Below, in pieces: positions 24,810 through 33,101 of a stretch of 64,000 nt of DNA. Where the stretch lies: assembly GCF_029223525.1 (NCBI RefSeq), contig NZ_JARHTQ010000001.1:186001-250000 (forward strand), read 5' to 3'. The DNA is from Streptantibioticus ferralitis. Its GTDB lineage: Bacteria > Actinomycetota > Actinomycetes > Streptomycetales > Streptomycetaceae. Each line of letters begins with the position of its first letter. Position 1 is the first letter of the stretch. The notes under the pieces are model-generated. The model was not told the DNA's origin, did not search any database, and saw nothing but the letters and a program-made list of their open reading frames with translations. Both the position numbers and the translations under genes were made by a program.

Positions 24810-25916
24810 CTACTGTCCGCCCTGCAGGGCCTGGTCCAAGACCTTACGCATCATCGCGTTCATGAAGTCCCCGCTCACACCGGTATAGAGGGCGGTCGTG
24901 GAGGCGTAGCGGTGACCGACCTGCCGCTGGACGAAAACGGGGTCCGCACCGTCCTCGATCTGGTGGGTCACGTGGCTGTGCCGAAGACAGTGCGGGACCA
25001 GCGCCTTGTCCAGGCCCAGCGCATCGCGGTAGGCCGCGAACCGGTCCTCGATCTCGCGAGCCTGCAGGCGCCCGCCTCGTTCGGTCAGCCACAGCGCCGA
25101 CTGCTCGGGGGCCGCCGCGTAGCGGGGCCGGGCGTTGATCACGTAGTCCTCCACCGCTTCCACCGCCCAGGGCATGACGCTCAGCGTCGTACGTCGACGT
25201 GGCGGCGATCCCTTGGTCCGCTTGCCGTAACGCACGTGCAGCGAACCGAAGTTGCCCAACTCCGGTGCCTTCGGGTTGCGGTAGAAGTCGGTGACGTCCA
25301 GCCGGGAGGTCTCGGTGCAGCGCGTGCCCCAGCCGTACATCAGCTTGAACACGGTGGCGTCCCGGTAGGCCGCGAGCGCTCCCTTGCGCCCCAGCCGGAT
25401 CGCCCGGTCGACCTGGGCGTCCGCGTGGTCGAGAAAGATCTGGATCTCCTCCCGCGTCATCGGCCGCCGCTCGGCGCCGCCCTCGTAGTCGGCCAGGTGC
25501 GCGACGGTGTTCCACTCGTGGCAGATCTGCACCGGATGCACCCCGAAGCGGGTCTCGCACTCGGCCGGCCACTGGTAGTGCGGCGAGGTGACGTAGTCGC
25601 AGAACATCCGGATCGCACCCTGGTACCCGCGGATCGTCGACTCCGCCCGCTTCAACTCGGCGATCAGGTACGTCATCCACTCGTCTAGATCGGACGCCGA
25701 CCACTGCCACGGATAGGCGTTGGTGTACGCGGCGAAGCGCCGCACCGCGCTCTGTCGATCGCTGATCGTGTCCGGCTGCAGCCGGCGCCCGCCGCGCTGT
25801 TGCCGTCCCCAGCCCTCGATCATCGCCTCGAAGACCGCGTCCTCGGGATGCAGCAGAGACACGCCCTGGAGCAGCACGAGCTGCGCTGAAGCCTCCCGCA
25901 GTTCCGCTCCGGGCAT
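24810..25916 (-). CDS. Tyrosine recombinase, complete catalytic set
   Basis: In the 368-residue protein the catalytic residues are all present: R199 (GWGTRCTETSRL), Lys around 232-235 (GKRTKG), H309/R312 (HCLRHSHVTH), H335 (QVGHRYAST) and nucleophile Y344 (TALYTGVS). The N-terminal ~150 residues form the SAM-like core-binding domain. ATG 25916 follows GGAGGGGG. It is the first gene of the trio and should drive integration and excision of the island. Confidence 0.88.
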   Translation of the reverse strand: MPGAELREASAQLVLLQGVSLLHPEDAVFEAMIEGWGRQQRGGRRLQPDTISDRQSAVRRFAAYTNAYPWQWSASDLDEWMTYLIAELKRAESTIRGYQGAIRMFCDYVTSPHYQWPAECETRFGVHPVQICHEWNTVAHLADYEGGAERRPMTREEIQIFLDHADAQVDRAIRLGRKGALAAYRDATVFKLMYGWGTRCTETSRLDVTDFYRNPKAPELGNFGSLHVRYGKRTKGSPPRRRTTLSVMPWAVEAVEDYVINARPRYAAAPEQSALWLTERGGRLQAREIEDRFAAYRDALGLDKALVPHCLRHSHVTHQIEDGADPVFVQRQVGHRYASTTALYTGVSGDFMNAMMRKVLDQALQGGQ

Positions 25917-26016
25917 CCGTAGCCCCCTCCATTAGCCGCGCGAATCATGCATCAGATGCACTCGCCCGCGCAACACCCCAGGCCACTGGCCTCAACTTCG
26001 AAGAGAGGTACTCGGC

Positions 26017-26571
26017 ATGAAGCCGCAGAACACCAGCTCAACCAACTCCGGATCACGCATCCAACGCAATTCCCCGCCGTCTAAGAAATTCTGGACGATC
26101 GCGCACGCTTGCGGACATGAGGTCGAGCGCGACCTTTCCGACCGCCCCGCGGACCGCCGCGCCGGTTTCGCCGAATGGCTGGCCAATCAGGAGTGCACCG
26201 ACTGTTGGAAGGCCACACGCGTCGACCGTGAAGAAGTCAAGGCGGCCTGGCTGGCCGCCAAGCGTGCCGAGGAGCAGGCCGCCGCCGGCACTTGGTCAGC
26301 GCAGTACCGGATGCCTCCGTTGGAGGGCAGCGAGCGAGGGATCGCCTGGGGCGAGCGCTGCCGCCATCAGTTGGTGTCCGCCGCCTACACCGCTCTGGTT
26401 CTCGAGGGCGACATGGACGATGACGCGTGGCAGCAGATAGAGGACGCGGCTCGGACCATCACCCGCGCTGGCTGGTGGATCGACAACCGCGCCTCCGAAC
26501 CTGACGACCTCCCCGAGCTCCTGGCCGCTGCCACTTCTGGTGACCGGCCGTGTGAGAACCCATTCGTCTGA
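26017..26571 (+). CDS. Hypothetical transfer-region protein with zinc-knuckle-like N-terminus
   Basis: ATG 26017 follows GAAGAGAGG. Near the front are AHACGHEVERDL and ECTDCWKATR, so His/Cys and CxxC groups could hold a metal ion. The rest is helical and Trp-rich (RAGWWIDNRA). The protein has 184 residues. It is the first rightward gene after the nested island and is followed by a strong terminator. The family occurs in Streptomyces plasmids and integrative elements as a protein of unknown role. Confidence 0.6.
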   Translation: MKPQNTSSTNSGSRIQRNSPPSKKFWTIAHACGHEVERDLSDRPADRRAGFAEWLANQECTDCWKATRVDREEVKAAWLAAKRAEEQAAAGTWSAQYRMPPLEGSERGIAWGERCRHQLVSAAYTALVLEGDMDDDAWQQIEDAARTITRAGWWIDNRASEPDDLPELLAAATSGDRPCENPFV

Positions 26572-26573
26572 CC

Positions 26574-26611
26574 AGGGGGCGGTGCCGCAACACACGGAGG
26601 CACCGCCCCCT
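26574..26611 (+). terminator. Hairpin terminator after the zinc-knuckle gene
   Basis: Perfect 13-bp arms AGGGGGCGGTGCC (26574-26586) and complement (26599-26611) enclose a 12-nt loop, 2 bp after the stop codon. Confidence 0.8.
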
Positions 26612-26640
26612 CCTCCCCGGGCGATCCGGCCTCTACCACC

Positions 26641-26680
26641 CGTTTCCGGCCGAGCCAAATTCGCAATCCGGCGGATCCTC
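26641..26680 (+). promoter_or_regulatory. Element-wide motif, copy 3, upstream of the coupling protein
   Basis: CGTTTCCGGCCGAGCCAAA (26641-26659) matches 16 of 19 consensus positions. The following bases AATCCGGCGGATCCTC are shared, with one difference, with copy 4 at 32430. It ends about 46 bp before the VirD4-like ATG, right for a promoter/operator. Confidence 0.6.
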
Positions 26681-26726
26681 ATCCTCCACGAGCCCGTTTC
26701 GTCAACTCATTTCCTTGGACACCTGC

Positions 26727-28514
26727 ATGCCTACCCCGCGTACCAGCGCGCCATCGACCACCGACGGTACCGACGCGCTCCTTTGTCTGCTGTTCGGCGC
26801 CGTTGGCGCCGCCGTCGGTTATGGCTCCCTCGCCTGGCTGAGCGGTAGTCTCACCAACTACCTGCTGGCATCTGGAACTTGGGTCCGCTACCAGCCGGCA
26901 GAAGCGGTTCTTCATCCGGCTGAACTCTGGCCCGACCTTTCCCCCACCGCACTGCTCATCGGCGCGCGGGTCCTGCCCGCCGTCCTACTCAGCGCCCTCC
27001 TCACCGCAATAGCGATCTTCTGGCTGTCCCGGCGTAGCGGTGTCACGACCGGGCTGGCGCGCAAGGCGGACCTCGCTCCGCTGCTGGGCAAGCAGATCAC
27101 CGCCAAGGCGAAGAGCCTGCGGCCAAGCCTTTCCGGGCTCAAGCCCAAGGAGATCCCTCCGGCCGACCGCGGCATCCTCCTCGGCACCCTCGACCCGGGC
27201 CAGGCGGAGGTCCGTGCCTCCTGGGAGGACGTACTGGTGGCAATCATGGCCCCGCGCTCTGGCAAGACCTCCGGCCTGGCCATCCCAGCAATCTTGTCCG
27301 CCCCCGGACCGGTGCTGCTGACCTCCAACAAGGCGGCGAACGACGCCTTCACCGCCACCGTGGACGCGCGCTCCAAGGTCGGCAACATCTGGACGCTCGA
27401 CCCGCAGCAGATCGCGCATCACCCGCGCCGCATGTGGTGGGACATCCTCGCCGACGCCCGCGACCTGGCCGGAGCCAAGCGTCTGGCCGGGCACTTCGTC
27501 GCCGCATCCGTGGACGACTCCAACGGCGGCGACTTCTGGTCCACCGCCGCCAGCAACACCCTCGCCGCCCTGTTCCTGGCAGCCTCCTCCTCCGGCCGCC
27601 CCATCACCGACGTACTCGCCTGGCTCGCCTCCCCCGCCGACCGCACCCCGGTCGACCTGCTCACCGACGCAGGCCACCTGGCCGTCGCCGCCCAACTCCA
27701 GGGCACCGTCAGCGGCGCCACCGAAACCCGGGACGGCATCTACGAGACCGCGCGACAGTACGCCAGCTGCCTGCTCGACCCGGAAATCGCCGCGTGGGTC
27801 ACTCCCACCGAGGAGGTGCCCGAGTTCAAGCCCAGTGACTTCGCCACCTCGAAGGACACGTTGTACCTGCTGTCCAAGGACGGCGGCGGCTCCGCCTCCG
27901 CGATCATCGCCGCAGCCGCCGACGCGGTCATGCGCGCCGCGGTGATCGTCGCCGAACGCTCCGGTGGAAGGCTCGACCCGCCGCTCCTAGCGATCCTGGA
28001 TGAGGCCGCCAACGTGTGCCGCATCTCGGACCTGCCGGACCTGTACTCGCACCTCGGCAGCCGCGGCGTCATCCCCCTCACGATCCTGCAGTCCTACCGG
28101 CAGGGCCAGAAGGTCTGGGGCGAGACGGGCATGGACGCACTGTGGTCCGCCGCCACCATCAAGATCATCGGCTCCGGTATGGACGACGCCGACTTCGCCG
28201 ACCGCGTCTCCCGCCTCGTCGGCGACCACGACGTACAGACCTCGTCGATCTCCACCAGCGACGGCGGCAAATCCACATCGATCTCGATGCGCACCGAGCG
28301 GATCCTGCCCCCGGACGCCATCCGAGCCCTACCCAAGGGCAAGGCACTCCTGCTGGCCACCGGCATCCGCGTCGCGATGCTCAGCCTCAAGCCCTGGTAC
28401 AAGGAGCGGTCCGCCAAGCAGATCGGCCCCGCCTCCGCAGCCGCCACGAAGGCGATCACCGAGCGGGCCATCGCCAAGACTCTGCGCAGTGATGACTTCG
28501 GGACTGCGGCATGA
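26727..28514 (+). CDS. VirD4/TraG-like type IV coupling protein
   Basis: Two N-terminal transmembrane helices (residues ~20-45 and ~75-95) precede a cytoplasmic ATPase. Walker A is APRSGKTS, Walker B is LLAILDEAANVC, and FWSTAASNTLAALFLAA and GVIPLTILQSYRQG are typical VirD4 features. It links the relaxase-DNA complex to the channel and pumps DNA. ATG 26727 is chosen; TTG 26715 in the same frame is possible. The last residues, DDFGTAA, are shared with the WhiB-like protein at 55518, including the DNA. Confidence 0.9.
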   Translation: MPTPRTSAPSTTDGTDALLCLLFGAVGAAVGYGSLAWLSGSLTNYLLASGTWVRYQPAEAVLHPAELWPDLSPTALLIGARVLPAVLLSALLTAIAIFWLSRRSGVTTGLARKADLAPLLGKQITAKAKSLRPSLSGLKPKEIPPADRGILLGTLDPGQAEVRASWEDVLVAIMAPRSGKTSGLAIPAILSAPGPVLLTSNKAANDAFTATVDARSKVGNIWTLDPQQIAHHPRRMWWDILADARDLAGAKRLAGHFVAASVDDSNGGDFWSTAASNTLAALFLAASSSGRPITDVLAWLASPADRTPVDLLTDAGHLAVAAQLQGTVSGATETRDGIYETARQYASCLLDPEIAAWVTPTEEVPEFKPSDFATSKDTLYLLSKDGGGSASAIIAAAADAVMRAAVIVAERSGGRLDPPLLAILDEAANVCRISDLPDLYSHLGSRGVIPLTILQSYRQGQKVWGETGMDALWSAATIKIIGSGMDDADFADRVSRLVGDHDVQTSSISTSDGGKSTSISMRTERILPPDAIRALPKGKALLLATGIRVAMLSLKPWYKERSAKQIGPASAAATKAITERAIAKTLRSDDFGTAA

Positions 28515-28632
28515 GCAAGCCGCACCTGGTTCCTGCCCGTTCAGTCGGCCCGCCACCAAGCACGTGGTCTACCTCGTCCAGCAGTCGGCGTGACCACCGC
28601 CGAAACGGCCCTGCAGATCCCGTCGCTGCAGG

Positions 28633-29010
28633 TCACCAGATGAGGACCCCGCCGCCCAGCGTCTGTGCGCGCCTGGCAGCATCCTCAATGTTGGCCAACC
28701 GCCTAGAAATTACGTCCCGGTGTTCCTCAACCGTCCGTGCTGGGACCGTTCCTGCCACGATCTTCTCGAGGTTTTCGCGGAGCAGGATGCACTCGCGCAG
28801 GAACGCTGGCACCTGTTCGACGTCAACCTGTACGTCGGCACCAGCGAGGACCGGAAAGAAGCGGGCTCCCAACGAACGGACCACCTCGGAGCCCCACACC
28901 CGGGTACGCCAGCGCTCGAATCCGGCGAGGTCAGAGGATCCTGCTGGAACGTCGAGCACCTGCATCTCACCGTCAGATCCGACGACGAAGACATCCACCA
29001 ACAGACTCAT
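28633..29010 (-). CDS. Hypothetical protein, opposite to the tra genes
   Basis: The 125-residue protein has a beta-rich first half (LLVDVFVVGSDGEMQVLDVP) and a helical second half (VPAFLRECILLRENLEKIVA, then HRDVISRRLANIEDAARRAQ). Codon use and composition look coding, and the overlapping plus-strand frame has no good start. It has the size and appearance of small Streptomyces proteins of unknown function. It lies alone, leftward, between rightward genes. Confidence 0.55.
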   Translation of the reverse strand: MSLLVDVFVVGSDGEMQVLDVPAGSSDLAGFERWRTRVWGSEVVRSLGARFFPVLAGADVQVDVEQVPAFLRECILLRENLEKIVAGTVPARTVEEHRDVISRRLANIEDAARRAQTLGGGVLIW

Positions 29011-29145
29011 GAGCGCAGTGGACCACAGCAGTCTTTCCTCGGTCTATGAACTTTAGGCGCCCTGTCTTGGCACGCCGTAACTCCGTCCAGGCCAGCTTTC
29101 ATCTCCGCCCGGCATCCCCTTGCACACCTTCGTCAGGAGGCATCC

Positions 29146-29370
29146 GTGTGCCGTTACATCCCTTGCGGCCCTGAGCTGGCCAACAGTCACGTCATTCCCC
29201 ACGGCGACCAGTGGTGGCTCGTCGCCGACAGCGGCTCCATGCCCATCGCCGATCCCACCTTCAGCGGCGAACTGGACCAGTTCGCCGCCGCGATGACCGC
29301 CGCGAACCGCGCAGTTGCAGCACTCCGCTCCCCACAGCACGCCGACGAGAGCGACGCGGAGCCGCAGTGA
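29146..29370 (+). CDS. Small protein upstream of the DnaB-N-like gene
   Basis: The GTG start at 29146 follows CAGGAGG. The 74 residues have no membrane span: a beta-rich front (HVIPHGDQWWLVADSGSMPI) and a helical Ala-rich back. The stop overlaps the GTG of the next gene (GTGA), which strongly supports translation. The function is unknown. Confidence 0.6.
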   Translation: MCRYIPCGPELANSHVIPHGDQWWLVADSGSMPIADPTFSGELDQFAAAMTAANRAVAALRSPQHADESDAEPQ

Positions 29371-30533
29371 ACGTGCTGATCGAAGCCGAACAGGCTGTGC
29401 TCGGCGCCGTCCTGCTCGACCCCGGCCAGCTCGACTCGCTGGCTGGATGGCTGTCTCCCGACCACTTCTTTCGGCCTGCGCACCAAGCCGTGTTCGCCGC
29501 GATGCTCACTCTCCGATCACGCGGTCACTCCGCGCTGACGGCCAAGGGCGAGGTGCCGCTCGCCTGGGTGACCGACACCTTCGCCGAGGCAGCTCGCAGT
29601 ATCCGGGGGCTTACCCCCTCGTACGCGCACACCCTGGTCGCCGCCTGCCCGCGCGCCGGGAACGCTCCGGTCTACGGGCGGATGGTGCTGGAGGGCGCGA
29701 TCCACCGCAGCGTGCTGGAGCACGCCACCCGCCTGCGTCAAGTCGCCCACACCGATGCCCTGCAAGGTGTGGCCGACAACACCGTGGGTCATGTCCAGAT
29801 CCTGAACAACGTCCTCGACGACCTGTCCCGACGCTGGGGCACCGACCCCAAGCCGCTTCCACCACCCAACCATTTCGACCATTCGTCGACGGCCGCCATC
29901 GCGAGTAGCGATGAGCAGGCCGAGGATGAGCAGCTCCTCATCGGGCTGCTCATCGATCGCCCCGACGGCATGCGCCAGGTGGTGGAGTGGCTGCGGCCGG
30001 CTGACTTCGCCAACCCAATCTGTGGGGACCTCTACCGCTGCATCGGCGCCTTGCACCACCGCAGTGAGCCCATCGACGCCCTCACCGTCCAGTGGGAAGC
30101 CCAGCGACGCGGCCTGTTCGCTGACTGCACTCTGAGTGCCGACCAGGTCGGTGTTATCTGCCGGAGCGGCGGCGCTGGATCTCCGGAGTTCCTCGGCGAG
30201 CGCGTCATGGCCTCCTCCCTCGTCCGAACGGCTTCAGCCTCTGCCCACATGATCCAGGAACTGGCCCGCGACGAGTCGCTCGCCCCCGGCCGTCTGATCG
30301 GCTACGCCCTCCATGCCCTCATACCGGCCCATGAGGTGCACGAGCGCTGGCGTACCGCCATCAATGCAGCGCCAGTCGGGAGTGCCGCTCCCGCGGCGAA
30401 CACCGAACGGTCGACCGAGCGCGTTCACGCGGCCCTGGCTCGCAGCCAACCCCAGCGCCCGAGCCCGCCCCCAACTCGAACGCCTGCCACCACCATTCCC
30501 TCCACTCGTCCCGCTGCCCGGAGCCACACGTGA
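29367..30533 (+). CDS. Tandem DnaB-helicase N-terminal domains without helicase domain
   Basis: GTG 29367 overlaps the upstream stop. EAEQAVLGAVLLDPGQLDSL and the following WLSPDHFFRPAHQAVFAAML give one DnaB N-terminal domain. A second copy follows at residues ~185-290 (EDEQLLIGLLIDRPDGMRQV then WLRPADFANPICGDLYRCIG). No Walker motifs follow; the tail is Pro/Thr-rich. In DnaB this domain binds DnaG primase and mediates hexamer assembly. A double copy alone could modulate host or element replication during transfer. Confidence 0.7.
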   Translation: MNVLIEAEQAVLGAVLLDPGQLDSLAGWLSPDHFFRPAHQAVFAAMLTLRSRGHSALTAKGEVPLAWVTDTFAEAARSIRGLTPSYAHTLVAACPRAGNAPVYGRMVLEGAIHRSVLEHATRLRQVAHTDALQGVADNTVGHVQILNNVLDDLSRRWGTDPKPLPPPNHFDHSSTAAIASSDEQAEDEQLLIGLLIDRPDGMRQVVEWLRPADFANPICGDLYRCIGALHHRSEPIDALTVQWEAQRRGLFADCTLSADQVGVICRSGGAGSPEFLGERVMASSLVRTASASAHMIQELARDESLAPGRLIGYALHALIPAHEVHERWRTAINAAPVGSAAPAANTERSTERVHAALARSQPQRPSPPPTRTPATTIPSTRPAARSHT

Positions 30534-30600
30534 TGCCTCGCAGACCAGTCCCGCCCATCCCCGCCCACGTCTTCCGAATCACTACGGCCAGGAGTTCGCC

Positions 30601-31179
30601 ATGTCGTCCCCCTCCCCCGCCCATACTCTGCGCGCTGCGGCTTTCGCCTTCGACGCCCAGCGCGGCAAGCTGCCCGTCGCCGCAGATCCCCACCGATCGC
30701 CCGAGCCCACCTTCGTCTCCCGCCAGATATCCGAACTCAGCAAATTGGTCGCGGACTTGAGTGACGAGGTCGCCTCCCGGGCTGTGTACGACTCGACCGC
30801 TCCCGGTGAGGCGCGCGTCGCCACCGCCTTCGCCGCAGCGCTCGAACCCGCCGGCCAGGCCATCGCCGCGCTCGGTACGGTCAGCCACCAGCTGGCCTTC
30901 GTCGACCACACCTGGGCCAGGCGCCACGAGCCGGACCTGCGCGATGTTCACGACCGGATCCCGGAGGTCATCGAGGACGCCCTCGCCGAGGCCGACACCG
31001 CACTTCAGGACGCCGCCACCGCCCTCCACAGCGCAGCGACATCGATCGCGCAGCCGACGCTGCGGCTGAAGGCCGCCCTCAGCCGCACCCCGACAGCCGT
31101 CGCTAACTCGTCGCGCGTTCCCACCACAGGCCCTGCTCCGGCGACTCCCCGCGCGGCGGCGACCACGCGAGCCCGGTGA
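30601..31179 (+). CDS. Hypothetical helical protein
   Basis: ATG 30601 follows CCAGGAG. The 192 residues are mostly helical and Ala-rich (ISELSKLVADLSDEVASRAV, then ALAEADTALQDAATALHSAA), with a Pro/Thr tail. It may form coiled coils. It has no recognisable domain. It is followed directly by the methyltransferase pseudogene. Confidence 0.55.
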   Translation: MSSPSPAHTLRAAAFAFDAQRGKLPVAADPHRSPEPTFVSRQISELSKLVADLSDEVASRAVYDSTAPGEARVATAFAAALEPAGQAIAALGTVSHQLAFVDHTWARRHEPDLRDVHDRIPEVIEDALAEADTALQDAATALHSAATSIAQPTLRLKAALSRTPTAVANSSRVPTTGPAPATPRAAATTRAR

Positions 31180-31180
31180 C

Positions 31181-32375
31181 ATGACCGGCAACGCTCAATC
31201 CCATCTCCCACTGATCGGGAGCCTGTGCTCGGGATACGGCGGCTTGGACCTAGGTGTCCAGGCCGCCCTCGGCGGCAGCGTGGCCTGGCACGCCGAGATC
31301 AACCCCGACGTTTCCATGATCCTGGCCCGGCACTGGCCAGACGTGCCGAATCTGGGCGACATCACCACCGTCAACTGGGCCGCCGTACCGCGGGTGTGCG
31401 TGCTGACCGCCGGTTTCCCCTGTCAAAGACGTCTCGGTGGCCGGTCGACGCGCCGGACTCAACGAAGACACCCGCTCCGGCCTGTGGCTGCACGTCGCCC
31501 GTGCAGCCGAGGCCCTCCGCCCTTGCCTTTTGGTGGTTGAGAATGTCCGAGGGCTCCTCACGTCTCCCGCCGGTTCCCCTGGCGACGTGGAACTCTGCTC
31601 GGGGTGTCTGGGAGACGGCCCAACCCAGTCTTCTCTGCGGGCACTTGGTGCCGTACTCGGCTCCCTGGCCGACATCCGGTATGACTCGCGATGGCTCGTG
31701 CTTCGCGCCAGCGACGTCGGAGCACCCCATCATCGCGCACGGACTTTTCTCGCCGCCTGGCCCGCCGACCGACCTGCTCAAGACCCCAACATCGAACCTG
31801 GGCACGAACGGTGGGAGTCAGCACCCGAACAAGCGCAAGCAGGGCGGCCACGGCCCGTCACTGGCCGACGAGGTGGAGTGGCTGCTGCCCACTCCGAAGG
31901 CCAGCGACGGGATCAAGGGATCACCCAACCAGCGCCACGGCAACGGCGACCTGACGCTCCCGTCGGCGGCGGCGCTGTGGTCGACGCCGAGGACCAGCGA
32001 CATGGGTACACCTGGCCACAGGGCCAACAAGAGCGCCCGTCTACCCTCGTCGGCGGTGGTGCTGCCGCTATGGGACCACTCGGACCCGGGCAGCGAATAG
32101 CCACCGGCCAATGGGGACGGTACGCGGCGGCCATCGCCCGGTGGGAGAACCTCACCCGACCGGCACCAGCTCCAACCGACAGCGCAGGACGCCTTCAACC
32201 AGCTTTCGTGGAGTGGATGCAAGGGCTCCCTGCGGGCTGGGTGACCGCCACTCCCGGCCTGGGCCGACCGGCCCAACTCATCGCACTCGGCAACGGTGTT
32301 GTCCCCCAACAAGCCAAGCATGCCGTCCAGTTGCTGACGCCCTTCCCACGGTGCTCGCAGTGCGCCGTCCCGTAA
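31181..32375 (+). pseudogene. DNA cytosine-5 methyltransferase (Dcm-like), broken by frameshifts
   Basis: The first frame has motif I (GSLCSGYGGLDLGVQAALGG) and motif IV with the catalytic Cys (LTAGFPCQ). Right after PCQ an extra A in an A-run near 31427 shifts the frame. The proper continuation VSVAGRRAGLNEDTRSGLWL is in the next frame, with ENV motif VVENVRGLL. A second shift near 31765 (DLLKTPTSNLGTNGGSQHP) and a return near 32090 (WGRYAAAIARWENLTRPAPA, then ALGNGVVPQQ, motif X) complete the family pattern. With two or three shifts this is most likely dead. Confidence 0.75.
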
Positions 32376-32429
32376 CCGTGCCGGACCACATCACGCAGCC
32401 GCTCCTCCTACGGCGGCCCCTCTATCGCG

Positions 32430-32469
32430 GATTTCCGGCCGCGCCAAATCCCGAATCCGCCGGATCCTC
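32430..32469 (+). promoter_or_regulatory. Element-wide motif, copy 4, upstream of the DUF4913 gene
   Basis: GATTTCCGGCCGCGCCAAA (32430-32448) is an exact consensus match. It continues as TCCCGAATCCGCCGGATCCTC-like sequence shared with copy 3, and ends about 42 bp before the GTG at 32511. Confidence 0.65.
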
Positions 32470-32510
32470 TTCCGCGTGCCGTCCTCCGACAGAAGAAAGC
32501 AAGCACTACC

Positions 32511-33101
32511 GTGCCCGATTCTCTCCAGGGCTCCATCGAGCCCTTCCGCATACCCGACGACGACCTGGACGATCTCGCAACCACCTTGGCCAAGATCGTC
32601 GCCGAGGTCCGTAAGCACGGTGTCCTCCTCGACCGCCTCGCCGACGAAACCACCGAGCCCGACGACGCCTCCTCCGGACAGCCCGGAGAGACGGTCCATG
32701 CCGCTGGCGAACAGAAAGCACCTACCTCGGCATTCATCGTGGCGCTCGGCGGCGAAGCATACGACATCGAACTCGCCGCCCTACGGAACTGGGTCAACCA
32801 CCTTCTCCTGCCCGTCTATGGACGCGAGATCGGCAGCACCCGTCCATGGTGTGACCAGTGGCACGAGCACCCCGAGGCCGTTGCCCGCCTACACGCGCTC
32901 TGGCTGGCTTGGCAACAGCTGACCGATGCCGAGGCGGGCCTGTGCGGGCCGTCGACCTGGCACCGCGACCACCTCGACCACGCGCTGCTCCAACTACGCG
33001 CGCCTGATGGCCCGTTCGCGGCCTGCACCACCAGTCCCGCCCGGCCGACCCACCGCGTTCTGGCCACCCCTGCCCCCGCACAGCCCGGAGCACAACAGTG
33101 A
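32511..33101 (+). CDS. DUF4913-family protein
   Basis: The 196-residue protein contains the DUF4913 pattern in its second half: LRNWVNHLLLPVYGREIGST, WCDQWHEHPEAVARLHALWL and WHRDHLDHALLQLRAPDGPF. The first 60 residues are acidic and helical. DUF4913 proteins are found on actinobacterial plasmids and integrative elements; their role is unknown. The start is GTG 32511. The stop overlaps the next GTG. Confidence 0.75.
   Translation: MPDSLQGSIEPFRIPDDDLDDLATTLAKIVAEVRKHGVLLDRLADETTEPDDASSGQPGETVHAAGEQKAPTSAFIVALGGEAYDIELAALRNWVNHLLLPVYGREIGSTRPWCDQWHEHPEAVARLHALWLAWQQLTDAEAGLCGPSTWHRDHLDHALLQLRAPDGPFAACTTSPARPTHRVLATPAPAQPGAQQ

Larger units (their letters stand above)
19627..25930. mobile_element. 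Nested island with recombinase trio inside the transfer cluster
   Basis: Rightward tra genes stop at 19525 and resume at 26017. All genes between point left and are unrelated to conjugation: HEPN/zinc-ribbon protein, XRE/membrane pair, and three adjacent genes (tyrosine recombinase, small HTH protein, large zinc-ribbon recombinase). The trio resembles TnpA-TnpC-TnpB of Tn554-type elements in content. The exact ends were not determined, and the left part may be a separate insertion. Confidence 0.5.

Noticed and set aside
22839-25688. Plus-strand open frame of 949 codons
   Set aside because: It is antisense to two recombinase genes with clear catalytic and zinc motifs. Its translation is low-complexity Gly/Ala/Gln typical of a high-GC mirror frame.
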